NCBI GenBank assembly: GCA_910584235.1
Contig: CAJTZD010000023.1
Location: 31,430 to 58,864, forward strand
Direction of reading: 5' to 3'
Length of the DNA stretch: 27,435 bases
Source: an uncultured Acetatifactor sp.
GTDB taxonomy: Bacteria; Bacillota; Clostridia; Lachnospirales; Lachnospiraceae
The notes under the pieces were generated by a model. The model saw only the letters and a list, made by a program, of their open reading frames with translations. It made no database searches and was not told where the DNA came from. Positions 14,739 through 22,547 of the stretch are shown here, one piece after another. Numbering within the stretch: the stretch's first letter is position 1; the number at the start of each line of letters is the position of its first letter. Made by a program: the position numbers and the translations under genes.

Positions 14739-15266
14739 TCATGCGCCTGTAAAGCTATCATAAAGCGTCACTACATTTTCCTGTGCGTCATACATGGTGA
14801 TCGCGCTGCAGTCAATGGGAAGCACAATGGCAAAGGGCTCGTTGGAATCGACCTGGATGGTCTTCTTTTCCACACTATTGTCCACTACGATCTTACATAC
14901 CTTATCTTCGTTCAAGGACAGCAGCGCGATACCCTTGTTTTCAAATACCAGACCCTTTACACCCTCTTCCATATAGGCATCCGTACCGCCCTGCCTGTAG
15001 AAATAGCCGTATGAGAGGCCGTCCCTGGTCAGATAGATGGAGTAGGCATATTCTCCTTTGTCCTCATCATAGAAAAGCATAGCGCAGATATTGTCGTCCA
15101 CAGCCTGGGCCATCTCCCAACTGTTGGCGACATGCTGTCTCTCCCTGGCGTCCTGTTCCAGTCTGCCCTTTGACACGCCGAAGATCCCTGCCTGCCATAT
15201 GATCAGAAAAGCCAGCAGAATAATCAGTACCATTCCTATCAGTACCGGTATCTTCTCTGCTTTCAT
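14739..15266 (-). CDS. Membrane-anchored protein of unknown function
   Basis: I do not recognise this family. The 175-aa protein has a positively charged start (MKAEK), one hydrophobic helix at about residues 7-28 (VLIGMVLIILLAFLIIWQAG) and then a soluble domain of about 145 residues, predicted to lie outside the membrane. The soluble part is rich in alternating hydrophobic strands (YAYSIYLTRDGLSYGYFYRQG) and has no metal-binding or catalytic motif that I can name. AGGAGG lies about 9 nt before the ATG. It is last in a run of four minus-strand genes, 114 bp after the 843-aa protein, and has a possible promoter of its own. It is convergent with bioY, with no clear terminator between them. Confidence 0.8.
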   Translation of the reverse strand: MKAEKIPVLIGMVLIILLAFLIIWQAGIFGVSKGRLEQDARERQHVANSWEMAQAVDDNICAMLFYDEDKGEYAYSIYLTRDGLSYGYFYRQGGTDAYMEEGVKGLVFENKGIALLSLNEDKVCKIVVDNSVEKKTIQVDSNEPFAIVLPIDCSAITMYDAQENVVTLYDSFTGA

Positions 15267-15332
15267 GTTCCTTACCTCCTGGTTCTCGCGTATTCTTTTA
15301 CCGGATATCTGTTCGCTCCGTTCTTTTCAGAC

Positions 15333-15361
15333 ATTTTACCATATTTTTCCCGATTCGTCCA
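15333..15361 (-). promoter_or_regulatory. Possible promoter of the gene at 14739-15266
   Basis: On the minus strand, TGGACG (15361-15356), a 17-bp spacer and TAAAAT (15338-15333). Two -35 mismatches make it moderate. It suggests the membrane protein can be expressed apart from the upstream genes. Confidence 0.4.
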
Positions 15362-15380
15362 GCCGTAAAACAGGTCTGAC

Positions 15381-17912
15381 TTACTGATCTGCCCTCAGGT
15401 AGGTGATAAACTGGTTCCCGTTCTCCTCAAACCATTCAGCAGCCTCGCTGTTCTTCATGGTATATATGGTTCCTGTGGCAGGGTTCATGATGCCCACCTC
15501 CGCTTCGTTAAATCCCACAAGCAGCACGGCTCCGGCTTTTTCCGTCAAAGCCAGCACAGGAATATCCTGATTCACATAATACAGCACGGCATCCAGGCTG
15601 CAGCCCGCCAGATCCAGCACCACAGCGTCTGGCAGGTTCTCCCCCAGTATCTCTAAAATGGTATCTCCCCGTTCCAGATAGGGTTTTGTATTCCTTGTGA
15701 TGCCCTCATAGGCCAGCATTGTATCCAGACAGACAGGCAGCACATTCTCCTGGGGCGTGACTTCGGTCTCCCGGATAGCCATAATCTGGTTTTTCGCCGC
15801 CCGATTGCCCCGCAGCCAGATCCGGCGGCCGTTTTCGTCAATGACCACTCCCGCAGCTTCATAGGCAAGCCCCACTGCATGAGCTGAAGAAAAGAAGATA
15901 CCGTCCACCCCGTAGGCTCCATACACATAATATCTGTCTCTCTCCTCCCTTTGCGGCAGGGTAAGTCTCCGGCCTCCCTCGTACACCACCTCTTTGGGGG
16001 TCAGGATCATGACGGATTTGTCCTCCGTGCCTTTGCGTATCTGAATCTCTATGAGCCGTTCGTACCTCTCCGTGTCAACGGCCGCCACCACATTTTTGCC
16101 CGCTTCTTCCTCCATATTGTTCATGACATGGTCCTGCTCGATCTCCCGATAGTCCCCTTCTCCCGACCGCCTTACACGTTCCAGCGTGATCTGGTTGTCC
16201 GTCACGATGCAGTTCGTAACATAGACGTCCGGCTGGCTGTAGTCTTTTAGCAGTTGCCCGTCCGCATTGCAGATTCCTATGGTATGCATGGGATAAAAAA
16301 TTCTGCCGGAATGCTCCTCCACCACATCCGCCGCGTGGGCAATGCCGTATATAATGTCCTCATCCATGAAACCCAAAGGACGGATGACCTCGCCCTGGGG
16401 CACTGTAATGCTCTCTGTGGTGTCGCTGCCCAGATTCCGGATATACAGCGCGTCACTGTGATAAATATCCTCATCGGAGGGCCATACGATGATCTTGTGA
16501 TTGTCCGAAACCTGCAGACTTTCGTCCTGCGTGATCGCTATCAGCCCGGAGCATGTCCGATTCACCAGGTCAATGCCGTATACCACGCCGTCCAAAGTCA
16601 GATACAGCTTCTGCTCCCGGTTCAGATACAGCAATTCCTCCATCTGTGCCGCAAGAACAGAATATGGCCTGTCATAGGGAATGTAGAGCAGCTCTTCCAC
16701 CGTATTCTGCTCGCTGTTGTAAGTGCACAGCTGGATGCCCACCTCTCCCTCATGCCTGCCTCTGTTCATGTATCCGTAGACGGCGAATTCTACGTTGCCG
16801 CCCTCATTTACATCCAGGATTTTGATGGCATGCTGGTCGTACATGGTGCGCGCATCCGCGTTTTCCTCATCATAGAAGCTAAAGATTGCCGCCAGCTTAT
16901 TGGTGGTCACATTGTAGCAGTAGAGCTGGTTCGCCACCTGGAATACTACTACATTCCCATCTTCGCTCTCTGTCATGTCCACATCCGCCCCTGTGATGCC
17001 AAGCAGGATCCTGTCGTCCCCGCAGAGCTTCTCTCTGTCCGGGATCTGGGTCATGGTGCGCTCATAGGACAGCAGATAGATTCTGTCCGTGGTATAGCGG
17101 ACGCGGTAATATTCCCGCACTCTGTAATAGGTGCTCCGGCCGTCTTCAGAGGTAGCCACCATAAAATCCATCAGCACTGAGGCTGTCTGTTCCCCGATCT
17201 GCGTCAGCCGCAGCATAGGCTCCCCGATCCTGCGCACATCCAGATTTCCCCAGGTAATCTGTCGGAAGCTGCTGTGGATGTTCACTTTGTGGAAAGAAGT
17301 ATTGTCCTCCAGTCTGGCATTGGACTCCAGATACTTTGTCAGTTCCCTCGCCGCTTCCTTATCAAACAGGCGCTCATGAAAATCCCGACAGAACGCCAGC
17401 TTCTCCTCCACATGGAAGCCGGTACTCCAAATGACCCTGGTATAATAGGATATCTTCTTCCCATCTTCCAGTGTGAGCAGAATGGTGAGAGAATATTCGG
17501 TATCCTCCTCAATCAGGTCTTTCAGGGAGATCCGTCCGTGAACCTTTCCCTCCGCGGTCACATAATCCGTGATTTCCGTATCCTCAATGAGCCTTGTGCC
17601 GTCAGCGCTCCGCACCTGAAGAGAAATACCCGCCATCTGCACGCCATAAGTATCCACCACGAAGTCCGTGTCCCTGCTATCTCCTAATACGGTGACGGTA
17701 TCCTGCTGGAACGCCACGTCTGTCCCCGCCGCATAGCCATGGAGCTCATTGCATTCCTGTCCGTCCGTCACCATGGTCACCAGCGGAAAAGTTGCAGGCG
17801 CCATCTCCATGGTCAGATTGTCATGGTCTCTGTTCATGAACTTGTTCACAATGACAGCCGCCAGCGCGAAGACCAGGCAGCACACCAAAAGCTTAATGAT
17901 CGTCTTCTTCAT
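15381..17912 (-). CDS. Large membrane-anchored extracytoplasmic protein with degenerate C39-like C terminus
   Basis: The function is unknown. The 843-aa protein has an N-terminal signal-anchor (about residues 5-23, KKTIIKLLVCCLVFALAA) and a large extracytoplasmic part. Residues around 330-640 show recurring blade-like segments (YCYNVTTNKLAAIF, YGIDLVNRTCSGLI), which suggests a beta-propeller. The last 120 residues resemble a C39-like papain-fold peptidase: CLDTMLAYEG with Cys728, YYVNQDIPVLAL near 780, and AVLLVGFNEAEVGIMNPATG near 795-814. The position where active members carry His (GHAVLVVG-like) holds Ala, so catalysis is probably lost. AAGGAG sits 7 nt before the ATG, inside the end of the methyltransferase gene (20-bp overlap), so translation is coupled. 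A role in envelope sensing or display is only a guess. Confidence 0.85.
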   Translation of the reverse strand: MKKTIIKLLVCCLVFALAAVIVNKFMNRDHDNLTMEMAPATFPLVTMVTDGQECNELHGYAAGTDVAFQQDTVTVLGDSRDTDFVVDTYGVQMAGISLQVRSADGTRLIEDTEITDYVTAEGKVHGRISLKDLIEEDTEYSLTILLTLEDGKKISYYTRVIWSTGFHVEEKLAFCRDFHERLFDKEAARELTKYLESNARLEDNTSFHKVNIHSSFRQITWGNLDVRRIGEPMLRLTQIGEQTASVLMDFMVATSEDGRSTYYRVREYYRVRYTTDRIYLLSYERTMTQIPDREKLCGDDRILLGITGADVDMTESEDGNVVVFQVANQLYCYNVTTNKLAAIFSFYDEENADARTMYDQHAIKILDVNEGGNVEFAVYGYMNRGRHEGEVGIQLCTYNSEQNTVEELLYIPYDRPYSVLAAQMEELLYLNREQKLYLTLDGVVYGIDLVNRTCSGLIAITQDESLQVSDNHKIIVWPSDEDIYHSDALYIRNLGSDTTESITVPQGEVIRPLGFMDEDIIYGIAHAADVVEEHSGRIFYPMHTIGICNADGQLLKDYSQPDVYVTNCIVTDNQITLERVRRSGEGDYREIEQDHVMNNMEEEAGKNVVAAVDTERYERLIEIQIRKGTEDKSVMILTPKEVVYEGGRRLTLPQREERDRYYVYGAYGVDGIFFSSAHAVGLAYEAAGVVIDENGRRIWLRGNRAAKNQIMAIRETEVTPQENVLPVCLDTMLAYEGITRNTKPYLERGDTILEILGENLPDAVVLDLAGCSLDAVLYYVNQDIPVLALTEKAGAVLLVGFNEAEVGIMNPATGTIYTMKNSEAAEWFEENGNQFITYLRADQ

Positions 17913-19077
17913 ACAACAGCTCCTTCAGCGTGGGATCCACATGCAGAAATTCCATGGTGCGCCAAAACGCCGCATCCTCTTCCGCCCCGGAATGCTTCGG
18001 GCGTATCCTTATCCCGTCAGGTATCCCGGCTGACTTCACTGCTCTGATCATCAGGTTCTTGGGCGTATGCTCCATATCGATGAATTCCAGAATCTGCACT
18101 TCGTATCCCTGATCCTCCAGCATATCCGCTCGCAGGGCATCCGTAATCAGGGCTGCCATGCGCTCCTTTATCACACCATAGCGCAGCACGGGCCGCAGGG
18201 ACGTACACCGGATCTGTCCGTTCAGCTCATGCTGGCAGCAAGGTACTGCCAGGATCACCGAAGCCCCCCATTTTACGGCCTTTTCCAGCGCATAGTCCGT
18301 GGCCTTGTCACAGGCATGGAGGGATACCACCACGTCCACCTGTTCCGCATCCTGAAAATTGCTGATATCACCCTGCTCAAAACGCAGTCCGTCATAGCGA
18401 AGCCTCTCCGCCAGCTCACTGCAGTGCCTGATCACATCCGCTTTCAGATCCAGCCCCGTCACCTGAATATCCCTGCCTTTCTTTTGATGCAGGTAATAAT
18501 ACATGGCAAAAGTCAGATAAGACTTCCCGCAGCCGAAATCCACAATGCGGATGGTCCGGTCTGCAGGAAGCTTATCGCACACGTCCTCTATGAACTCCAG
18601 ATATCGGTTGATCTGCCTGAACTTATCGTACTTTGCCCGGATTACCTGCCCCTGGGGCGTCTGCACGCCAAGGCTCACCAAAAAGTCCACCGGCTCCCCC
18701 TCCGGCAGGATATATCGCCTGGAACGGTTATGGGACATGTCCGGAGCTGTATTCTCCTGTTTTTTTGTTTTGATAGACACGGATCCTTTTTTGCTCACAA
18801 GGATCGTGGCCTCCAGTCCCGTGCAGCTGATCTGCCCCTGTCTGAACAGGCATTCCATATACTCTGTAAGGCGCCCGGCCAATTCCTCTTTCTCCAGATT
18901 CCTGTGAAATACCTGTTTGCCCAGGTAAAGGGTCTCCTGAAAGCATACTCTCCCCCTGATCGATACCGGCCGTACTTTCACCTTGGAGGCCCGGGCTGCG
19001 TCTCTCGTATTGCTCAGTGTAATCTGTATGATATTTTGATCCGGCAGCTGCCGGAAGAATTCTCTTAGTTTCTCCAT
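17893..19077 (-). CDS. Class I SAM-dependent methyltransferase
   Basis: This is a soluble methyltransferase of 394 aa. The SAM-binding motif I is IVDFGCGKSYLTFAMYYY (about residue 185 onward), the acidic strand is VTGLDLK, and later motifs are VVSLHACDKATDYAL and ILAVPCCQHEL. The HACD and PCCQH pair recalls the Methyltransf_32/METTL25-like and Trm13-like group, several of which act on RNA or protein. The substrate is not known. The N-terminal 150 residues form a separate domain I do not recognise. The ATG at 19077 has AAAGGA at 5 nt. An upstream GTG at 19095 has no ribosome site. It overlaps the following 843-aa gene by 20 bp, an unusual pairing of a cytoplasmic enzyme with an extracytoplasmic protein. 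Confidence 0.9.
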   Translation of the reverse strand: MEKLREFFRQLPDQNIIQITLSNTRDAARASKVKVRPVSIRGRVCFQETLYLGKQVFHRNLEKEELAGRLTEYMECLFRQGQISCTGLEATILVSKKGSVSIKTKKQENTAPDMSHNRSRRYILPEGEPVDFLVSLGVQTPQGQVIRAKYDKFRQINRYLEFIEDVCDKLPADRTIRIVDFGCGKSYLTFAMYYYLHQKKGRDIQVTGLDLKADVIRHCSELAERLRYDGLRFEQGDISNFQDAEQVDVVVSLHACDKATDYALEKAVKWGASVILAVPCCQHELNGQIRCTSLRPVLRYGVIKERMAALITDALRADMLEDQGYEVQILEFIDMEHTPKNLMIRAVKSAGIPDGIRIRPKHSGAEEDAAFWRTMEFLHVDPTLKELLYEEDDH

Positions 19078-19111
19078 GGGATTCCTTTCTTCCACCGGGA
19101 ATCACCAGCGC

Positions 19112-19519
19112 CTAAAACCAGGTAAGGAAGCTCCCTCTGCGGCCTCCGTGGCGGCGCTTGTATACTTCGTTGAATAAGAGGACCTGTATCATGTCCTCCG
19201 CGGGCGCATTCTGCTCCTCGTTCTCCAGAACTTTCCGCATGGATTTCGCCAGCGCCTGGAGGCTGTATCTGTCCGGATACTCGTCATAGATCATGCTGCC
19301 CTCATAGTCTGTCTTATCCAGAATCTCCGCTATTCTTTTCTGATAGCGCCTGACATCCCCCGGATACATTTGCTGTAGATATTCCAGATCCTGCAATAAT
19401 CTGGCCTCATTCTCCGCTCCGCGGTAATCCGGGTAGGTCATATAAAAAGGAAGGGGCCCGTTCCAGCCCCTTGTCCTGTCTTCCGAAAGCGGCTGTAACA
19501 GTTTTGAGTGAAATTCCAT
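19112..19519 (-). CDS. Small soluble protein of unknown function
   Basis: I do not recognise this 135-aa protein. It has no signal peptide or membrane segment. It is rich in charged and aromatic residues, with helical middle segments (LLQDLEYLQQMYPGDVRRYQKRIAEIL) and an Arg/Gly-rich C terminus (RRHGGRRGSFLTWF). The ATG at 19519 is used because GAGAG lies 7 nt upstream; an in-frame TTG two codons earlier is less likely. It begins 103 bp after atpC on the same strand and ends 34 bp before the methyltransferase, so it probably opens a four-gene tail that may be read through from the ATP synthase operon. Confidence 0.8.
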   Translation of the reverse strand: MEFHSKLLQPLSEDRTRGWNGPLPFYMTYPDYRGAENEARLLQDLEYLQQMYPGDVRRYQKRIAEILDKTDYEGSMIYDEYPDRYSLQALAKSMRKVLENEEQNAPAEDMIQVLLFNEVYKRRHGGRRGSFLTWF

Positions 19520-19595
19520 ATGCAAACTCTCTCAGTTTTTTAACAGCATATGCGCTATTTCCTCTAACTGTTACTTCGCTTCGGTCATTATTACC

Positions 19596-19633
19596 AAGAA
19601 TGGTTATCCATTCTAAGAATGGTTATCTATTCT
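19596..19633. repeat. 19-bp tandem duplication across the atpC stop codon
   Basis: Two abutting 19-bp copies (19596-19614 and 19615-19633) are identical at 18 positions. The second covers the last codons and the stop codon of atpC; the first lies just beyond it. Each can form a 7-bp hairpin (AGAATGG-ATAA-CCATTCT in the transcript sense for the first copy). No T-run follows, so a terminator is doubtful. Confidence 0.85.
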
Positions 19634-20039
19634 TTATTACCTGAATACGCGCGATGGCCCTCTGCAGCGCTGTCTCGGCCCTGGCGATATCCGTGTTCGG
19701 CGCCTTGTCCTGTAAGCGATGCTCGGCCCGCTCCATGGCGGATTTCGCACGATTTTCATCAATCTCGCCGGGCCATTCGATTGTCTCTGCCAAAATCGTC
19801 ACACCCTCCGGAAGGATTTCGGCAAACCCTGCATGCAGAGCCGCCTTTTTCTCCTCCTGCGCCTCATGGATGTAAAGGATGCCAGGCTTTACGATCACTG
19901 TCATGGGAATATGTCCCGGCAGCACGCCAATCTCTCCCTCTGTGGTATTGAATTCCACCATATCCGCCTGATTCTCATAGAAGACTCTGTCAGGCGTGAT
20001 GATACGCAGAAGGAAAACGCTCTTATCTGCCATAGTCAC
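19623..20039 (-). CDS. atpC: ATP synthase F1 subunit epsilon
   Basis: The epsilon subunit is part of the F1 central stalk, binds gamma and restrains ATP hydrolysis through its C-terminal helices. The 138-aa protein has the N-terminal beta-sandwich (FLLRIITPDRVFYENQADMVEFNTTEGEIGVLPGH) and a C-terminal helical hairpin (AKSAMERAEHRLQD, ARAETALQRAIARIQV). It is the last gene of the atp operon. GGAGGGTG lies just upstream of the ATG, and the stop codon of atpD is 9 bp away. Its own stop codon lies in a 19-bp tandem duplication. Confidence 0.97.
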   Translation of the reverse strand: MTMADKSVFLLRIITPDRVFYENQADMVEFNTTEGEIGVLPGHIPMTVIVKPGILYIHEAQEEKKAALHAGFAEILPEGVTILAETIEWPGEIDENRAKSAMERAEHRLQDKAPNTDIARAETALQRAIARIQVIKNR

Positions 20040-20048
20040 CCTCCATCT

Positions 20049-21440
20049 TTATGATACCCTGGCCAGCACGTCATCAATGCTGCCGGCATTCAGGAAGTAG
20101 CTCTCCGGGATATCGTCATGCTTGCCCTCCAGAATCTCGCGGAAGCTGCGGATCGTCTCGCCTATGGGAACGTATTTTCCCTCCATGCCCGTGAACTGTC
20201 CTGCCACGAAGAACGGCTGGGACAGGAATCTCTGTACCTTACGGGCTCTGGACACTACTCTCTTGTCTTCTTCCGACAATTCGTCCATACCCAGGATTGC
20301 GATGATATCCTGCAGCTCCTTATAGCGCTGGAGAATCTCCTGCACGCCGCGGGCCGTCTGGTAATGCTCGTCGCCTACGATCCTGGGATCCAGGATACGG
20401 GAGGTGGACTCCAGCGGATCCACTGCCGGATAGATGCCCAGCTCCACAATGGAACGGGACAGCACGGTGGTGGCGTCCAGATGGGCAAAAGTGGTGGCGG
20501 GGGCCGGGTCGGTCAGGTCGTCCGCAGGCACATAGACTGCCTGTACGGAAGTGATAGAACCGTTCTTCGTGGAGGTGATCCTCTCCTGAAGAGCGCCCAT
20601 CTCCGTCTGCAGTGTGGGCTGATAACCCACTGCGGAAGGCATACGGCCCAGCAGAGCGGAAACCTCGCTGCCCGCCTGTGTGAAACGGAAAATATTGTCG
20701 ATGAACAGCAGCACGTCCTTGCCGCCCTTGTCACGGAAATACTCTGCCATGGTAAGCCCCGTAAGGCCCACGCGCATTCTGGCCCCGGGGGGCTCGTTCA
20801 TCTGTCCGAAGACCATGGTGGTCTTGTCGATAACGCCCGACTCCATCATCTCATGGTAAAGGTCATTTCCCTCACGGGTACGCTCTCCTACGCCGGTGAA
20901 TACGGAATATCCGCCGTGCTCGGTAGCGATATTGCGGATCAACTCCTGAATCAGAACCGTCTTGCCTACGCCAGCGCCGCCGAACAGACCGATCTTGCCG
21001 CCCTTCTGATAAGGGCAGAGCAGATCTACGACTTTAATGCCTGTCTCCAAAAGCTCTTTCTCCGTGGCCTGTTCCTCGAATTTCGGCGCAGGCCTGTGAA
21101 TCGGCTCATAGGAGACGCCCTCCGGAGCCGGCTTGTTGTCAATGGGCTGGCCCAGGACATTGAAGATGCGCCCCAGGGTCTTCTCGCCCACGGGAACGGA
21201 AATCGGCGCCCCGGTGGCCACCGCGTCCATTCCCCTCACCAGACCGTCCGTGCTTCCCATGGCGATACACCTTACGGTGTCGTCGCCCAGATGCTGGGAT
21301 ACTTCCACGGTCAGTTCATTGCCGTCTCTGGTAGGAATGCGAATTGCTTCGTTGATTTCAGGCAGCTTACCCTCATCGAAGCGGATGTCCAGCACCGCGC
21401 CGATGACCTGAGTAACCTTGCCTCTGTTTTCTCCTGCCAT
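20049..21440 (-). CDS. atpD: ATP synthase F1 subunit beta
   Basis: The catalytic beta subunit (three per F1) synthesises or hydrolyses ATP. The 463-aa protein has Walker A GGAGVGKT (154-161), the catalytic segment GERTREGNDLYHEM, and Walker B DVLLFIDNIFRFTQAG. The start at 21440 is set by GAGGT at 5 nt spacing. An open frame to 21482 adds residues unlike any beta subunit. A GCAA-loop hairpin lies directly before the ribosome site, and a long structured element fills the gap to atpG. This gap is about 220 bp, far wider than most in the operon. Confidence 0.98.
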   Translation of the reverse strand: MAGENRGKVTQVIGAVLDIRFDEGKLPEINEAIRIPTRDGNELTVEVSQHLGDDTVRCIAMGSTDGLVRGMDAVATGAPISVPVGEKTLGRIFNVLGQPIDNKPAPEGVSYEPIHRPAPKFEEQATEKELLETGIKVVDLLCPYQKGGKIGLFGGAGVGKTVLIQELIRNIATEHGGYSVFTGVGERTREGNDLYHEMMESGVIDKTTMVFGQMNEPPGARMRVGLTGLTMAEYFRDKGGKDVLLFIDNIFRFTQAGSEVSALLGRMPSAVGYQPTLQTEMGALQERITSTKNGSITSVQAVYVPADDLTDPAPATTFAHLDATTVLSRSIVELGIYPAVDPLESTSRILDPRIVGDEHYQTARGVQEILQRYKELQDIIAILGMDELSEEDKRVVSRARKVQRFLSQPFFVAGQFTGMEGKYVPIGETIRSFREILEGKHDDIPESYFLNAGSIDDVLARVS

Positions 21441-21455
21441 TTCTACCTCTTTCCC

Positions 21456-21471
21456 GCCCGCTTGCGCGGGC
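21456..21471 (-). promoter_or_regulatory. GNRA-loop hairpin directly before atpD ribosome site
   Basis: In transcript sense GCCCGC-GCAA-GCGGGC forms a 6-bp GC-only stem capped by a GCAA tetraloop. It ends 3 nt before AAAGAGGT. It could keep the ribosome site open by preventing other pairings, or block upstream nuclease. Confidence 0.6.
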
Positions 21472-21521
21472 ATAACTCTCATTTCTAAATCTCTGACATA
21501 TTATACAGATTGCCGCAATCC

Positions 21522-21664
21522 GGAAGAATGCCTCCCTTGGCATTCTTCCGCGTGAGATTGGCGTGCAGAGCGAACTCGTTCGCTCACGCGCCCAGAAGTT
21601 CTTAGTTTGCGTACTAAAGAGGTGGGCCAGCCCCCTCTTGCAAACTTAGAACTTCTTCTCACGC
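21522..21664 (-). promoter_or_regulatory. Structured element, copy 1 (between atpG and atpD)
   Basis: The transcript-sense element begins directly after the atpG stop codon. P1 is GCGTGAGA/TCTCACGC (21664-21657 with 21557-21550). P1 encloses P2, a 17-bp-arm hairpin starting AGAAGTTCT with one A.A mismatch and a 29-nt loop region, and P3 (GGCG/CGCC plus GAGCGAAC/GTTCGCTC around a CGT/TGCA internal loop). Directly after P1 comes P4, GGAAGAATGCC/GGCATTCTTCC with loop AAGGGA. The same design with compensatory changes occurs at 25535-25659, which argues for a conserved fold. It resembles no riboswitch class that I can name. Confidence 0.8.
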
Positions 21665-22531
21665 TTAGCCCAGAGCCTCCGCTCCGGCTATAATTTCTGT
21701 CAATTCCTGTGTTATGGAACCCTGACGGGCTCTGTTGTATTTCAGCGTCAAATCGCTGATGATTTCCTCCGCATTGCTGGTCGCATTGTCCATGGCCTGC
21801 ATACGCGCGCCGTTCTCGCTGGCCACTGATTCTCTCAGCGCCCCATAGATCAGGCTGGTGACGTATTTAGGGATGAGCAGATCCAGCGCCTCCGTATCCT
21901 CTGTCTCGAAGTTCATGATGGGTGCAGCCTCATTGGAGGTCTCTTTCTCCCCCTGCTCCTCCACATCCACCGGAAGCAGGCGCAGCAGCGTAGGCACATG
22001 GCTCACCGTGTTCTTGAATCCCGTATAGGCCAGATAGATCTCGCCGATCTCGCCTGCCGCATAGGAAGCCAGAAGCTTTTCCGACAGCGCGGCGGCATCG
22101 GCATACATGGGACTTTCCACGATGTCATTGTCGCATTCCTTTACCGTATAGCCGTTACGCGCAAAGGTCTCCCGGCCTTTATTTCCCAGGCAGTAGAGAT
22201 CCAGATCCTCTTTCTTCCACTCAGGATGTCTGGTCACCAGCTTCGTCACATTGGAGTTGTAGCCGCCTGCCAGTCCGCGGTTGGACGTGATCACGACCAC
22301 TGCTTTCCTCCGGGACTCCCCCGGGATCAGATAGGGATGATCGATATGTCCCACCCGCTGCAGGATATTGTTCACCGTATCGTACATGCAGGTGAAATAT
22401 CCTTTTGAGCGCTCCGCGCTGGCTCTGGCACGCTGCAGTTTCACAGTGGATACCAGCTTCATGGCTTTGGTAATCTGCTGCGTCCCCTGGATACTGGTCT
22501 TGCGACGCTTTATATCACGCATTGATGCCAT
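21665..22531 (-). CDS. atpG: ATP synthase F1 subunit gamma
   Basis: Gamma is the rotating central shaft linking the c ring to the alpha-beta hexamer. The 288-aa protein has the N-terminal coiled-coil helix (MRDIKRRKTSIQGTQQITKAM), the Rossmann-like middle (VVVITSNRGLAGGYNSNV), and the C-terminal helix with NATSNAEEIISDLTLKYNRARQGSITQELTEI-type sequence. The ATG at 22531 has GAGG about 9 nt upstream. It starts 16 bp after atpA. Its stop codon abuts the 143-nt structured element. Confidence 0.97.
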   Translation of the reverse strand: MASMRDIKRRKTSIQGTQQITKAMKLVSTVKLQRARASAERSKGYFTCMYDTVNNILQRVGHIDHPYLIPGESRRKAVVVITSNRGLAGGYNSNVTKLVTRHPEWKKEDLDLYCLGNKGRETFARNGYTVKECDNDIVESPMYADAAALSEKLLASYAAGEIGEIYLAYTGFKNTVSHVPTLLRLLPVDVEEQGEKETSNEAAPIMNFETEDTEALDLLIPKYVTSLIYGALRESVASENGARMQAMDNATSNAEEIISDLTLKYNRARQGSITQELTEIIAGAEALG

Positions 22532-22547
22532 ATTCTATATCCTCTTT

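Noticed and set aside
20118..21488. A 456-codon open frame on the plus strand
   Set aside because: It is antisense to atpD, has no ribosome site, and its composition is that of a shadow of a highly biased gene.
21500..21505. Internal promoter before atpD (TATAAT on the minus strand)
   Set aside because: The -10 box is good, but no -35 box stands at 16-18 bp; kept as a possibility only.
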